Below, piece by piece: positions 34,769 through 46,138 of a stretch of 64,000 bases of DNA. The position numbers and the translations under genes are program-made. The DNA is taken from assembly GCF_000276665.1 (NCBI RefSeq), contig NW_004955477.1:1319288-1383287 (forward strand), given 5' to 3'. Numbering within the stretch: the first letter of the stretch is position 1; every line of letters starts with the position of its first letter. Origin of the DNA: Chinchilla lanigera (Eukaryota; Chordata; Mammalia; Rodentia; Chinchillidae). Below the pieces are notes generated by a model, which worked only from the letters and a program-made list of their open reading frames with translations, made no database searches and was not told the DNA's origin.

Positions 34769-35134
34769 CAGATGCTCCTCAACTTACAACAGTTATGGTC
34801 TCTATAAGCCCATCAAAAGCTAAAAATGTTGAAAGTAAAAAATGCATTTAATACACCTAACCTACCGAACATCAGAGTTTAACAACAATACACTTTAGAA
34901 AATGGTTGTTTCCCTTCATGCTTACACACCTGAGTAGGAGAAATGGCCACTGCTATTCCCCAGCATTGCCAGAACACCATACTGCATATGGGTAGCCTGG
35001 TAAAAAGTCAGGATTGAAAAACCTATGATCTTTATTGGAAGCATATAACTTTCCCACTATTGTGAAGTAAAAACAAAACAAAACACTATGTTGAACCATT
35101 ATAAGTTGAACCATTGTAAGTCAGGAACCACTTG
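34769..35134 (+). mobile_element. Tigger/MER2-like DNA transposon (non-autonomous)
   Basis: 366 bp bounded by TA dinucleotides (34767-34768 and 35135-35136), the TcMar target-site duplication. Terminal inverted repeats: 5' CAG...'ctcctcaacttacaa', 3' reverse complement CAAG...'ttcctgacttacaa'. Internal 'atgcatttaatacacctaac' and 'ctaccgaacatca' are typical. No transposase. Inserted in the L1M 3' UTR. Confidence 0.88.
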
Positions 35135-35455
35135 TATTTTTGAAGAATAAAGGTCAGTTTTGCTTTTTGTGTGTGAAATGTTTCTTTATGATTGAATTCA
35201 AGTTATATGTTTTTAACAGGACACCATAGATCTCATCTTCCTAGTGGATCATATCAGGAAGCACATGAGGTTGATTTGTCTCACTACAAGTGAAATTAAT
35301 TTGGATTAGCATCAGGTAGGTAAAGTAGTGTCTGCCACTGTTAAATTACTATTTTTTTCCTTTATAATTAAGTAATAATCCAAATCTTACCAATATCCTG
35401 TTCCCCGCTAAACTTTCACCCAATAGTTTTAGCATTCATTGATTATTTTCACATG
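35135..35455 (+). mobile_element. L1M/HAL1-type 3' UTR, right part
   Basis: Continuation of 34345-34768: 'tttttgaagaataaaggtca', 'gtttctttatgattgaattc', 'aaattactatttttttcctt', 'ccaatatcctgttccccgct', 'ttttagcattcattgattat'. The two halves are collinear around the Tigger insertion. Confidence 0.75.
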
Positions 35456-35689
35456 TATGTTTTTTACAGTTAGTGGGATGTAACAGCCAGATTCCTGGAG
35501 ATGCAGCTCTTGGACAAAAGAATGTGTCTCTCTGGACAACCAGATTGGATCCAGCCAGATCAGAAAGAAGCCAGCTTTCCTGGAGTTTATTAGAATTTAC
35601 CCTGCTTTTCCTTGCTTTAGGCCATGACATTCTTCTTCCAAGTGGTGCAGGCTGTTTTGTGATGGAACCAAGGGCAAAATACAACCTCT
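35456..35689. other. unique sequence
   Basis: No repeat recognised. The frames at 35473-35745 (+) and 35436-35684 (-) overlap one another and show no domains. Confidence 0.4.
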
Positions 35690-35848
35690 TTCAGTCATTT
35701 GACAAATACTTACTGAGAGTCTACTTTGAGTCAGGCTCTATCTGAGGGAATATAAAAAAGAAAAAAATGGGTTAGACTTTGCTCAGAGGTTGGTGGGAAG
35801 ACAGACATGGGGACAGGGCTGTGGATCAAAAGGCAGATTTTTGAAATT
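35690..35848 (+). mobile_element. L2 LINE fragment
   Basis: 'gacaaatacttactgagagt' followed by 'ctactttgagtcaggctcta' is the L2 3' 'tattgagcacctac...gccaggc' region. It may continue after the L1 at about 36921. Confidence 0.6.
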
Positions 35849-35849
35849 G

Positions 35850-36920
35850 ATAAAACTCTTGAAGACATAGGCATTAGGCAAGAGTTTCCTGAATAGAACC
35901 CCAATTGTACAAGACATAATACCAAGAATCAACAAATGGGATTATACCAAATTAAAAAGCTTCTGCACAGCAAAGGAAACAACCAACAGAGGGAAGAGAC
36001 AATTTGCAGAATGGGGAAAATTTTTTGCTAGCTGCTTTTTGGACAGAGGACTAATATCTAGAATATATAAAGAACTAAAGAAAAATTAAACCACCCAAAA
36101 ATGAAAGATCCAATCAAAATATGGGCAGTTGAAATAGGCACTTCTCAGAAGAAGCACAATGGCCAATAAATAGGTGAAAAAACATTCAGCATCTTTGGCC
36201 ATTAAAGAATACAAGTAGAAAAATACTGAGATACTATCTTACTCCACTAAAAATGGATATTGTCAAGGACTCGAAAACAACAAATGCTAGTGATGTTGTG
36301 GTGAGAAAGGAACCCTTTTACATTCATTGTTGGTGGGAATATAAACTAGTATGACCACGATGGAAATTAGAATGGAGATTCCTCAAAAAACTAAAACTAG
36401 AAATTTCATTTGATCCCACCTTCCCTTTTTGGGTTTCTTAGAGTCATCCTACTACAATGATCCATGCACACCATGTTTATAGCAGCACAACTCACAATAG
36501 CTAAATCTTGGAAACAGCCTATATGCCCATCAACAAATGAGTGGATATCGAATATGTGTTATATCTGCACAGTGGAATGCTGCTCAACCATAAAGGACAA
36601 ATCTGAGTCGTCTGTAGGACAATGGGTGTATCTTGAGATCATAACACTAAGTGAAATAAGTCAGACACAGAAATTTAAATATCACATGGTTTCTCTAATA
36701 TGAGAGACCCAAAATATACACGACTTAAAAAGCAAAATAAAAGAGGGGGTAAGAAACAAGGAGGTAGACTCTGTGGAGATGAGGAGGGGATCAGAGGAAG
36801 GAAGGAGGGGCAGAGTGGAGTGGAAGTGGAGAAGGTAGAGTGACCACAATATGAATACCAATTCCCCAAGATGAATGAAATTACTATTTATTGCAAGCGT
36901 ATACTAATACATTTTTTAAA
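35850..36920 (+). mobile_element. 5'-truncated L1, ORF2 C-terminal end plus type-A 3' UTR
   Basis: Plus-strand L1 3' kilobase: 'aaaaagcttctgcacagcaa', 'gggaatataaactagtatga', 'atgtttatagcagcacaact', 'ggaatgctgctcaaccataa', 'gtgaaataagtcagacacag', then a purine-rich 3' UTR (36745-36840) and the terminal 'accaattccccaagatgaat' with an A-rich end. The coding part is broken. The longest open piece is 36464-36703, resembling the ORF2 C-terminal cysteine-containing region. Confidence 0.9.
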
Positions 36921-37041
36921 GGGCAGGCTTTGGGGGAATTGAGGACAACTTCACAGAGGAAATATCTTATTTTGAAATAATTATCAATTCACGGAAGGTG
37001 CGAGGGTGATACATGAATGTCTCGCATACTCTTCATCTAGT

Positions 37042-37322
37042 TTTTAATTTTTTTTGAGATAGGTTTTCACTAGGTAGTCCAGCCTGGCCTATATTTTTTT
37101 TTTTGAGACAGGGTCTCACTCTGCTGTTCAGCCTGGCCTTGAGCTCACTTTGTAGCCCAGGCTGGTCTCGAACTCGCAATGATCCTCCTGCCTCAGTCTC
37201 CTGAGTGCTGGGATTACAGGTATGCACCACTATGCCCGGCTCAGCCTGGTGTCTAATTTGTGGCAGCTCTTCTGCTTCAACCTCTTAAGTTCTGGGATTA
37301 CAGATGTGCACCACCATGCCCG
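37042..37322 (-). mobile_element. older B1 SINE split by a nested B1
   Basis: Outer B1 in two parts: 3' part 37042-37092 ('tgagataggttttcactagg') and 5' part 37242-37322 ('tctgggattacagatgtgca'). The piece between them is a younger B1. The outer copy is more diverged. Confidence 0.8.
37093..37241 (-). mobile_element. younger B1 SINE nested in older B1
   Basis: Well-preserved B1 with a T-run tail (37090-37102), duplicated 'ggccttgagctcactttgta'/'caggctggtctcgaactc' and 'gtgctgggattacaggt'. 'cagcctgg' next to both ends is the likely target-site duplication. Confidence 0.9.
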
Positions 37323-38387
37323 GTACATCCAGTTTACCCTAATGGTTTACATTTTGCATACAGTACAATATCAAACCCAGGAAATTTGCATTAGGACAAT
37401 GCTAGTTCTGTGCTACTTTATTATGTGTATACTTTTGTGTCCACTATCAAGATACAGAACTATTCCATGACTATCGATGGAAGTATTCCATCATATGAAC
37501 TATTCCATCATGTGAACTATCCATCATATGTGTCCCTTTAGAGTTTCACTTCTCCTCTCAACCCGTCCCATCGTCTCTAGTGAGTGGTAACCACCAGCTT
37601 CTTTAATCTTGCTTGAAGAATACTCTATAAAGGAAGTTATGCTTTATGTGACCTTTTGAAATTGGCTTCTTTTTTTACACAACATAATGCTCTTGAGATA
37701 GATCCAAGTTGTTGCCGGAATCAACAGTCCTTTTCTCCCCTGAATCACATTCCATGGTATAAGTGTATGGCAGTTTGTTCAACCATTTTGGTTGTTTTCA
37801 ATTTTGGACTACTACAAATATAGCTGCAATGCATAATTATGTATAGGATTTAGTGAGGACATAGTTTCCATGTCTCTGGTATATGTCCAGGGGTGTAATT
37901 GCTGGGTTTTGTGGTGTCTGTTGGTTTCAGAATTGTTACGACTTCATGGTGGATGGATCCTTTTATAAGTGTGTAATACCTCTCTTTGTTCTTAGCAATT
38001 TTCTTTGCTAAGAAGTCTATTTTTTCTGATATCAATATAACCATAGCTACTTTCTTTTTATTGATCTCTGGATGGTATATGTATTTCCATTACTTTCAAC
38101 ACATATGAAATACACATATACATATTATACATATGTATCTCACTATATTTGAAGCAACTTTCTTACAGACAACATATAGTTGGCCATTTTTTGTGTGTCT
38201 TGGCATTCTCTCTTTTAATTGCTGTGTTTAGATCACTTGTATCTAATGTATTATTGCTACGTTAAGAATAAGTCCAGTACTTTATTATTTGTTTAATGTT
38301 TGTTCTCTTTTTTTCATTTCCTTATTTTATTTTCCTCATCTTCTTGTGGGTTGCTTTACCACATTTCAAGACTCTATGTTGAATCTT

Positions 38388-38881
38388 TTTTTTATTTTAA
38401 AAATAAAAGGAGGAAAACATTAACAGACAGAACCTTTTACAAAATAGCAAAAGAACAGTACAAACAATACAGAGTTACAAACAAAGTGGTAGGAAATTAA
38501 CAATGCTTGTTGTATTACATATTGATATCTTCAAAGTGGTTTCTCAAGAAAACAAATAGAGACATGCAATATTGATCAATCAAGGACTCATTGACAGTTT
38601 CTTTCAGCAAAGAAATAGAAGACAGTAGATCAACTATGTTAACTACCTGTATATACACACATACAAAATTTCTCTTTCTTTCCCTTCTCTTTTCCCACAT
38701 CCCAGTTGCCCTTTACCTTTGAGTGTTTTCCTATCATTTCACAATGTCTATCATACCTCCAAGTTTAAATTAACTCTTTCAGGTTTTACACTAGTGAGAC
38801 AATGCAGTGCTTGCACATGCAGGTCTGATTTATTTCACTTATGAGTATGGTCTCTAGTTGTGACCATTTACCTATAAAAGC
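38388..38881 (-). mobile_element. young 5'-truncated L1, type-B 3' UTR, perfect target-site duplication
   Basis: 494 bp. The minus strand starts in the ORF2 C-terminal coding end (a 'cataagtgaaataaatcaga' region) and continues through a distinct 3' UTR shared with 3710-3894 and 32322-32414, ending in an A-tail. The perfect 14-bp target-site duplication 'ctatgttgaatctt' is at 38374-38387 and 38882-38895. This copy identifies the family as L1. Confidence 0.9.
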
Positions 38882-38912
38882 CTATGTTGAATCTTGAGTA
38901 TATCAGTTATGC

Positions 38913-39097
38913 AACTTTTTTTCTTCTTTACTGGGGATCAAATCCAGGAGTATTCTCCCATGGAGTTACATGCCCAGCCTTTTTCATTTTGAGACAGGGT
39001 CTCATCAAGTTGCCTGGGCTGGTCTTGAACTTTCGATCCTCCTGCCACTATCTCCCAAGTAGCTGGTAATGCAGTGTGTGTCACTGTGCCTGATTAG
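38913..39097 (-). mobile_element. B1-dID dimeric SINE
   Basis: Reverse complement: B1 half with 'aagttcaagaccagcccagg', A-rich linker, then dID half with 'gggcatgtaactccatggga' and 'ctggatttgatcc'. Diverged. Confidence 0.75.
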
Positions 39098-39910
39098 TAT
39101 TTTTTAAGTGGTTATTCTAGATAGTTCATTTTATATATCAAAATTCACTATGTCAGTATTTACTAGTTGAAGTAAATTATAGAGACCTTAACTCCCTTTA
39201 TATTCCTATTCCATTCCTTGCTTATAATTGTCCTAAATATTTCTTCTATGTACATCCAGAACCACTTAGGGAATTGTTTAATTTTTGCCTTATTGCCAAA
39301 CATAGTTTAGAAAGCTCCAGAGAAGAAAGACTATTGTATTTGCCTGTGCTTTTGCATATCTTCCTTCCTAGTGTTCCAAGATTTCTTCTCTTCTCTTTTA
39401 TTTTCCATTTAGAGGACTTCATTAACTCATTCTCTTTGAATAGATGTGCTGGGGACAAATGGTTTTACTTTTCCTTCACCTGGGAGTGTCTTGACTTCTC
39501 CATTCATGCAGAATATTTTTCATTGGATATAGAATTTTACATTGACTACCTTTTGTTGTTGGTGTTCCAGTGTTGAAAAATGTCATATCAATTCCTTCTG
39601 GCTTCCACGGTTTCTGATGAGAAATCTGGTATTTCAATTGTTCTTCACCTGTAAGTTATGTGTTGATTTTCTTCTAGCTGTTTTCTATATTTTTTCTTTC
39701 CATTTAATTTTTAGAAGTTTAACTGTGATGGATATCTTGAGGTGATTCCTTCTGGTTAATTTTATTTGGGGTTTACTGAATTTGTAGTTCTATGTCTTTT
39801 GCCAATTTAGGAAACTTCCAGCTATTTTTTTCAAGTTCTTCTTTTTTTTTAAGGCTCTACCCACTTTCTTCTCTCTAACTGGGACTCTAACACTACAAAT
39901 ATTTGATATT

Positions 39911-39980
39911 TTTTTTTTGGTACTGAGAATTGAACTCAGTATCTTGTGCTTGCCAGGCAGGTGCTGGGCCACTGAGCTGT
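39911..39980 (-). mobile_element. ID SINE
   Basis: Reverse complement has 'cacagctcagtggcccagca', 'cctgcctggcaagcacaaga' and 'gagttcaattctcag' plus an A-tail (T-run 39911-39918). Confidence 0.88.
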
Positions 39981-40085
39981 GATAGTTCTATGGGTTTCTG
40001 AGGTTCTGTTCATTATTTTTCATCTATTTTCTCTCTGGTCAATAATGGGTAATTCTGATTGTTCCATATCTTTCTGCTTCTTTGA

Positions 40086-42260
40086 TAGGAGAAATGATAA
40101 AACCTAGGTATTTGGGGCATGATGTTATGAGACGTGGCAACAAGTGACCTAGGAGGTGCCTTTTTTAGTGTGAGGGAAAGTTAATGTGTCCTCTTTTGCT
40201 AATGGGAGTAAGACAGGTGGACTGCTGGCTTCCCAGAGAGAAGCAGGACAGATGACTTTGACAGCGAACAGGCAAGATGCCTGTGAAGTCCCAGCAGCCA
40301 TTTGATCTTGGAGAAGTACTCTGGCCTCATCTGGTTCCTTACCATGCTTAAGCCTTGTTTGATCATCTGGACCACAGTGATGAAGATTCTGACCCCATAG
40401 ACCATCCTCTGTGAGAATTAAAAGAGATGAAATACACACTGTGCTTGATAGCTATGAAAAGAGTCGTAATGTTGATTCTTTTCCTTCAAAATGGAAATAG
40501 GATGGAGCTACTTTTTATGTCCCATGGCTCTGTACCATGGCCTCTTCCAGGGCTCCATGGCTGATATCCCAGGGGGAACATGGGCCTAGTACACATCTTC
40601 ATCCCTGATTGTGAGCTCTGTTGAAGAACTTCTCCCAGATCTGCAGGTGCTCTGGATGCCTTAGAAGCTGTTGAGGGGTTCAGCATGATCAGGCTTGGTG
40701 CAAGGCAAGCTGGGCGCTGTGTGAAATGGAAACCAGGTAGTTTTTTGTGGGGGTACTGTCCTGTAGGTTTAACAACATCCTTGGACTTTATTTAGTAGAT
40801 ACTAGTAGCACCCTTCTCTTGATATGACAACCCAAAACATCCTCAGACATTGTGAAATGGTTTTAAGGTAGAAAAATCAACCTATTTGAGAACCACTGAT
40901 ATAGACCAACAACTGAGTTGCAGGGGCTGGAGAGCAGTGAGGAAAGATCCTCTGGGACTGTTGGGTGAGGCCTCAGGGTGGGAGTTACCTGTCTTTCCGA
41001 GGGAAAGTCTGACTTTCTCTCAGCTCTTTCACTTTCATCCAGAAATGGTCTCAGGGCCTTTGTGAGAAGGAGAGTGGGGACATGGATCTCTTCCCCCTGC
41101 TCCTGCCTCCTTCCTGATTGATTGCCCATGCCCTGACCTGCCTTATTCTCCACCACCTCTGTGGCTCTCCACTGTAAGCCAGCCATAGGACTTGTGCTGC
41201 AGAAAGGGTAAGAGAAGTTCCAAAGCCATTATCAGAGAGCACAGGGCCTTACATGGTACATAAATATTAGATACCGTTGTTATTATCATCATCAACATCA
41301 AAAATGATTCTATGTTAAAATGTTTGGTAAACTGGGGTTCTGCATACATGATAGTTGTAGAAAGGAGGTGTGTTAAGAGACTCAGAATTGCCTTAATGCT
41401 GTGCCTTCATTTAATGACCAACTAAATGCATGTTTCCAGCCTCAGAAATACCTAAGTTGTCTCTTCTAGGACCAGCAAGCATAGAACTGCTTTGGTACTG
41501 ACCTACTTCCCTGGATGAGACTGGGCAGAATGGAAAAGAAAGTTCGTGACTGGGTAAGTGGCAAGGCACCCCTAGAAATGGGAAGCATTTCCCATGCAGA
41601 TAGTCCAATGTGACATCTCCCCTGAACCGGTTGGATCCCATTCGTCCTGGGTCCATCACACCTCAGAACATATTTCTATTATGAAAGTAAGACATGGTGC
41701 CAGTTTAACCCAGTTCCCCATACCCTGTGACCACAGCTTAGCTACGTGGAAACAAATTAGAAGATGAATCTACCAGCTGAGAGTTATAGGTTGGTTCCCC
41801 TGCCAATAATTGCACTTGACACAAAAGAAAGGGTCTGAACCTCCTGCCCCTGGTGATGGACTGGATAAATTCAACTCACTTGAACTTGGTGGGAACTTTA
41901 TAACCACGTCAGTCACAACTTCTGCTCCACTGGCTTGTGCACCCCGGAGAAACTTGGAGCTGTAAGGCCCTGTCTCAGTGATCTTAGAGTCCCTGTATTC
42001 TCAGAGGCAAGCAAGAGATGGCCCTTCCTAGACTGAGGTGATCTTCTCCTGGTGTTGATTGGAAAACCTCCCAGGATGATCTAGTTGGGATGACTGCCTT
42101 TGGCTTATGGCCTATGGCTTGGTCTTTTCCCTCCAGGTGAGCATTGTGAAGCCACATTTACCCTTACTACCCAGTACCCAGTTTAACTTTGTTCAGCTTG
42201 AAAGGGGTTTGTTCAATTTTGGAGTTTTTTTTTTTAATGGGGAAGGGGTAGGTGGAAAAA
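40086..42260. other. unique sequence
   Basis: No repeat or gene recognised over about 2.2 kb. Overlapping minus-strand frames (40149-40439, 40863-41186, 41051-41242) show no domains or clear exon boundaries. Confidence 0.5.
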
Positions 42261-42264
42261 TTCT

Positions 42265-42302
42265 TACACACACACACACACACATGTGCATGCACACACA
42301 CA
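42265..42302 (+). repeat. CA microsatellite, interrupted
   Basis: Alternating AC dinucleotides broken by TGTGCATG in the middle. Confidence 0.9.
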
Positions 42303-42659
42303 GATGGGGCTAGTAAGAGAAGCCCACTCCACACTAAATAAAAATGGACATTGTACATAATTCAGGATTACTCAAATTACTTCAAGTCCTCATGAGGAGG
42401 GGAAGCAGGTATTCGCGAGTCATGCACTGAGGTCATGTCTCCTGAACTTTTCTTCCAGCTGCGCCTCCTAGCTGAAGATGACTCCCCCATAACCTGGAGA
42501 GTTTACATGCCTCCATTTTAGTCAGTCTCAGGGACCAAGATGAATATACTCCAAATTCAGTTCTAACCTCCTGTCAATCTCATGGTCAAAGGCCTAGAGT
42601 TCCATATTGCCAACATGGTCCCTTGGGTTGGGAGTAGTTCTAACAGAAATGAGTTTTGA
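42303..42659. other. unique sequence
   Basis: Nothing recognised. Confidence 0.4.
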
Positions 42660-43205
42660 CACATTTGGGAGATGCTTGTTTCTGTTATCTATGATTATAT
42701 AGAAAAATACTCCAAAATAAAAGGTTAAAGTGACAATCAATTTTGTTACTTCCCATGACCTGTCAGTTGAGAATTTTCACCTAGCACAACAGGGTTAGTT
42801 TGCCTCTTTTCCATGTGAGGTCCCCTTGACTGGAACAGCCATAATGATTTTTACACTTACATGTCTTCTTTGCTCAGCTGGGATGTTCTGATAATCAGGG
42901 CTACAACAGCTGGCCAGGATCCTGTCTCAGGCTGTCTCTCTCCATAAATGCCTCCATCTGGAGGCTCCAGTCATCCAGCTGGATGTTTACATGGCAGCAC
43001 TGGGCTCCAGAGAGGTTGAAAATAGGTGAAAAGCTTCTGGAAGCCTGGGCTCAGAAGGCTTAGTGTCACTTTTGCTGCATTCTATTGGTTAAGAAGGCTG
43101 CATGCTCAGTCCGTGTTCAAGTGAAGGGAACCACACTTGAGGCCTGGACACCAGGGGTATGGTTCACTGGGAGCCACTAAGGTAGCATATTATCAGGATA
43201 ACCCC
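42660..43205 (-). mobile_element. LTR-type retroelement fragment (MLT1-like), diverged
   Basis: 'acttcccatgacctgtcagt', 'ctttgctcagctgggatgtt', 'tgctgcattctattggttaa' and 'gtgaagggaaccacacttga' follow the order of a MaLR/MLT1-like LTR in reverse. Family and edges are uncertain. Confidence 0.5.
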
Positions 43206-43479
43206 AGGTCGTCCACTACAGAAAACAACCAGGCTAACTTTATTTGTCTTTTATTTGTTGCATTACCTGCTCTAAGAAGGTACACACATTCTCAATAGAG
43301 CAAAGTTAACTAACCTCATTTACTATGGAAATCAGCTCTAATCTATAGCCTTGTCCTTTACCCAGAAGGTAAGTTCCCACTTTGAAGTACATCCATGAAA
43401 TGACAGAGCTGTTTAACAGTTGGTTCCCCCCACATCTGACCTCCACACCTTGCAACAGACTGCTCTATTGTTTCCTAAA

Positions 43480-43930
43480 TGGCCTGTGCTTCTTCAAGTG
43501 TGTCTGTTGCAGTTCATTCTCTACCCTGCTGCCAGCTTGATCTTTCTAAACTGGTGCTTTTACTGTGTCCCTCTCCTGTCCTAAAACTTCCAATGATTTC
43601 CTTTTTATCTACCAATGAACTCTAAAATCTTATCCTGATGTTCAATGTTTTCTGTAGTCTGGCCCCAGCCAACCATTCCAAAGTTATGGCTTATTGTACT
43701 CTGACTCAAATCAGTCTTCCAGCCACCGCAGTTTTCTCTCTGAGCCTGTTCTGACTCTGTCTTTTTATTCTCCCTGGCCCCCTGGGCTCTCACATACATC
43801 CACATTGGCCTTTCCTCCCGGGCTCCACATCTCACGCCTCTCTCAGCTACTCCAGGACATAAAAGTCTTACCTTCTCCCGGGAGGGGATCTGTACCTTTT
43901 ATCACAGTTGTATTTAGCTTGGTAGTTAGA
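43480..43930 (+). mobile_element. L2 LINE 3' region
   Basis: Highly characteristic L2 order: 'ctgctgccagcttgatcttt', 'cttccaatgatttccttttt', 'tgttttctgtagtctggccc', 'cctttcctcccgggctccac'. The open frames at 43694-44035 (+) and 43605-43835 (-) fall in this relic and should not be called genes. Confidence 0.85.
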
Positions 43931-43944
43931 AGGAATGTAGGAGG

Positions 43945-44310
43945 GTGTCTCAGTTACTTTCTCTGTTGCTGGGACAAAATACCCAATGCCCACAATTTAA
44001 GGAAGTGGGGGTTTATATTAGCTTATTGTTTGTAGAGGTTTCAATCCATGGTCAGCTGACTCCAAGGCAGGAGGCATGACAGAGGGGCATGGTGGAGGAG
44101 GTTTACTCATGGCATGGCAGTCATGAGGCAGAGAGAGGGATCAAGGGAAATGGTAGGGAGACAGACCCAGGTCACACCCCAAGTGACCCCCCTCCTCCCA
44201 CCAGGCTTTACCTCCTAACATCACATTTAACGATAAACTAATCCAGTCACCTTCCTCTAGCTCCACCATATGAAGATTTGGGGGAACATTTTAGACATAA
44301 ACCCTCACAG
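43945..44310 (-). mobile_element. ERVL-MaLR solo LTR
   Basis: Reverse-orientation LTR: 'ctgttgctgggacaaaatac', 'tcaatccatggtcagctgac', 'ggcatggtggaggaggttta', 'ctcctcccaccaggctttac', ending near 'gacataaaccctcaca'. Same class as 10206-10618. No internal sequence. Confidence 0.8.
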
Positions 44311-44369
44311 AGGGATAATTGAGTCTCTACAAAGCAGAAACCCCTTCTGTAGTAGAGAGGATGGGTACG

Positions 44370-44480
44370 CTAGTGGTTAAACTCATGAGTTCCAGAGTTG
44401 GGCCAGCAGAGCTGCATCCTCGCTCTGCCCTCACCAGCCATTTGCTTGGGTTTTCTGTTTTGCGACTGACAATGCTATCA
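44370..44480 (+). mobile_element. MIR SINE fragment
   Basis: 'catgagttccagagttgggc' and 'tcgctctgccctcaccagcc' resemble the MIR 5'/central part. Diverged. Confidence 0.5.
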
Positions 44481-44779
44481 GGATAGCCTCACAAGAAGTA
44501 ATGAGGCAGCACCAGTGAAACAGACGGCAAAGAGATCGGAAAAACACAAGCCTTGGTGTTCATCCTATTGTCTGCTTTTTGCTTTTAGGAGGCCACCTCC
44601 ATTTCCATAGAAACTCGTATTTTAGCTTTGTGGCCCAAGTCTTAAAATATTCTTTCTTTATGGAGCTTCAGATTATTTTTTCTACTTTAAAACCATTGGT
44701 CCTTGCTCGGGCCTCTGCAATGACACAACAATTTAGACAAACTCTTTTCTGCCAAAGTTACACAAATATCAAAGGCAGT

Positions 44780-45121
44780 GCTATGATCTGAGTGTTTGAG
44801 TCCCTTAGACTTCATGTATTGAAACCTAGTCCCCAATACCACGGTGTTAAGGGGGGCACATTTGGGAGGTGACTAGGTCACAAAAGAGATTAAGGTCGTT
44901 ATAAAAGATGTCTAAGGGAACTTGTTTACGCTTTTCCTTCATGTGAAGACACAGTGAAAAGGTGCTGTCTATAAGAAATTCGCTGCCACCTAACACATAA
45001 CCTGGTAGCATCTTGACCTTGGACTTCTCATCCTCCAGAACTGTAAAAAATAAATGCTGCTTACTTATAGGCCACCCAGTTGACAGTACCTTTGCTGTAG
45101 CAGCCTGAACAGATTGAGATA
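44780..45121 (+). mobile_element. MLT1-type ERVL-MaLR LTR
   Basis: 'gctatgatctgagtgtttga', 'attgaaacctagtccccaat', 'acatttgggaggtgactagg', 'tcttgaccttggacttctca', 'tcctccagaactgtaaaaaa', 'gtagcagcctgaacagattg' are in consensus order. Solo LTR, non-coding. Confidence 0.9.
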
Positions 45122-45523
45122 GGTGGTTCTTATGTGCCATGAAATCTCTTTTCCAGGTACAACTCCCTATTTCCCTGGCTTAGGTTTGAGATCCTTGGCC
45201 TCCAGTCTGGTTAGAGCGTAGCGTCTTCCCTACCATTTGGTCCTTGGGGTTGAGTTTACAGATCTATCATTGCCACTGTCAGAACACATCAGAACAGCAG
45301 GTGCTCCTTAAGCATAGAAGGCGCTTAAGAGGCGTTTAAGCAGCTCTTCTTACTCTCCCATCCCAGAAGTGTCAATTTCAGAATACGAGGTAAAGAACTC
45401 AGAGCGTACCCACTCATTGGGACATTTTAAATTCTACATTTTGTGTCATGTTGGATCATTGGAAAGTGACATGCCCAAATCACCTTAGCACATGCTCATA
45501 TAGAATGGCCTTTCTGAATTAGA

Positions 45524-46138
45524 TTGAAAATCAATTTCCCATTTTTTAAAAATACGAAAGCAGTGTGGTCAAAGCTTGTTTGCACTTTTTGCAAGCCAGT
45601 TATTGCCTTCTCTTTGTCCCTGCAGTTCCGCTGGGAATCTGTCTGGGACCACGGGGACCTCACACCAGGAGGACGGACTAAGCCTTCAGCACTCCCTGGC
45701 TCAGCACCAGTTAGGGTCCCTCACCTGACACAGCAGGCTTGGCAGAGAGATCTCCTTCCTATCCGTGTGTGTCTGATGGTCAAAGTGAAGTCCTCTAGTT
45801 TATATTGGTTTCAAAAACACTTTAAAGTTTTTTTTCCTAAAGGTAGCTTCAGGCAAAGGGAAAGGAAATGTTTTCATAGACTTGCTGGACATTTTGGGAT
45901 TTGGAATTTCTTTGGAATTCACAGAGAATTTAGCATTTTGTGGTACCCCATCCCCTCTGGCTCTTCATGTTTATGCTGGTTCCAATTTGCTTTCCTCTAC
46001 GCAGCTAATCAAACATATGCTGGGTTAGCTCGCACAGTTGCTAATAACAAGGTTGTGATAGATGACATCCCAGCTATGGCACCCTTCAGACCTTCTGCGG
46101 TGTTGCTTATGTACGAAACAGCCCGTTTGTTTTTGTAG
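45524..46138 (+). other. 204-codon open frame, probably not a gene
   Basis: The longest open frame in the window. The translation has no recognisable domain, signal peptide or membrane segment and is rich in F, S and R. A strong acceptor-like 'gccttctctttgtccctgcag' ends at 45625 within the frame and a fair donor (AAAG|GTAGCT) lies at 45842/45843, so a spliced exon in the same frame is possible. In A+T-rich repeat-free DNA a frame this long is uncommon but can occur by chance. Confidence 0.2.

Larger units (their letters stand above)
37326..40085 (-). mobile_element. ancient L1M/HAL1-like element, mosaic
   Basis: Old minus-strand L1 relic. 37326-37935 is 3'-UTR-like ('taccaccagcttctttaatc'-type region, 'agtttgttcaaccattttgg', 'ggggtgtaattgctgggttt'). 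37936-38387 resembles the ORF2 start/endonuclease region. 39100-40085 resembles ORF1 ('ttctgatgagaaatctggta', 'ttggggtttactgaatttgt'). Most of ORF2 is missing, as in half-L1 elements. Interrupted by a young L1 (38388-38881), a B1-dID (38913-39097) and an ID (39911-39980). Confidence 0.7.

Noticed and set aside
36464..36703. 79-codon plus-strand frame with a protein-like translation
   Set aside because: It is the C-terminal piece of L1 ORF2 in a 5'-truncated L1, not a host gene.
37470..37530. Short repeats of ccatcatatgaactatt that could suggest a CRISPR-like or tandem array
   Set aside because: Only three imperfect units in a eukaryotic L1 relic. A simple local slippage repeat.
43605..44035. 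Open frames of 76 and 113 codons on both strands
   Set aside because: They fall inside an L2 LINE 3' relic and the start of a MaLR LTR.
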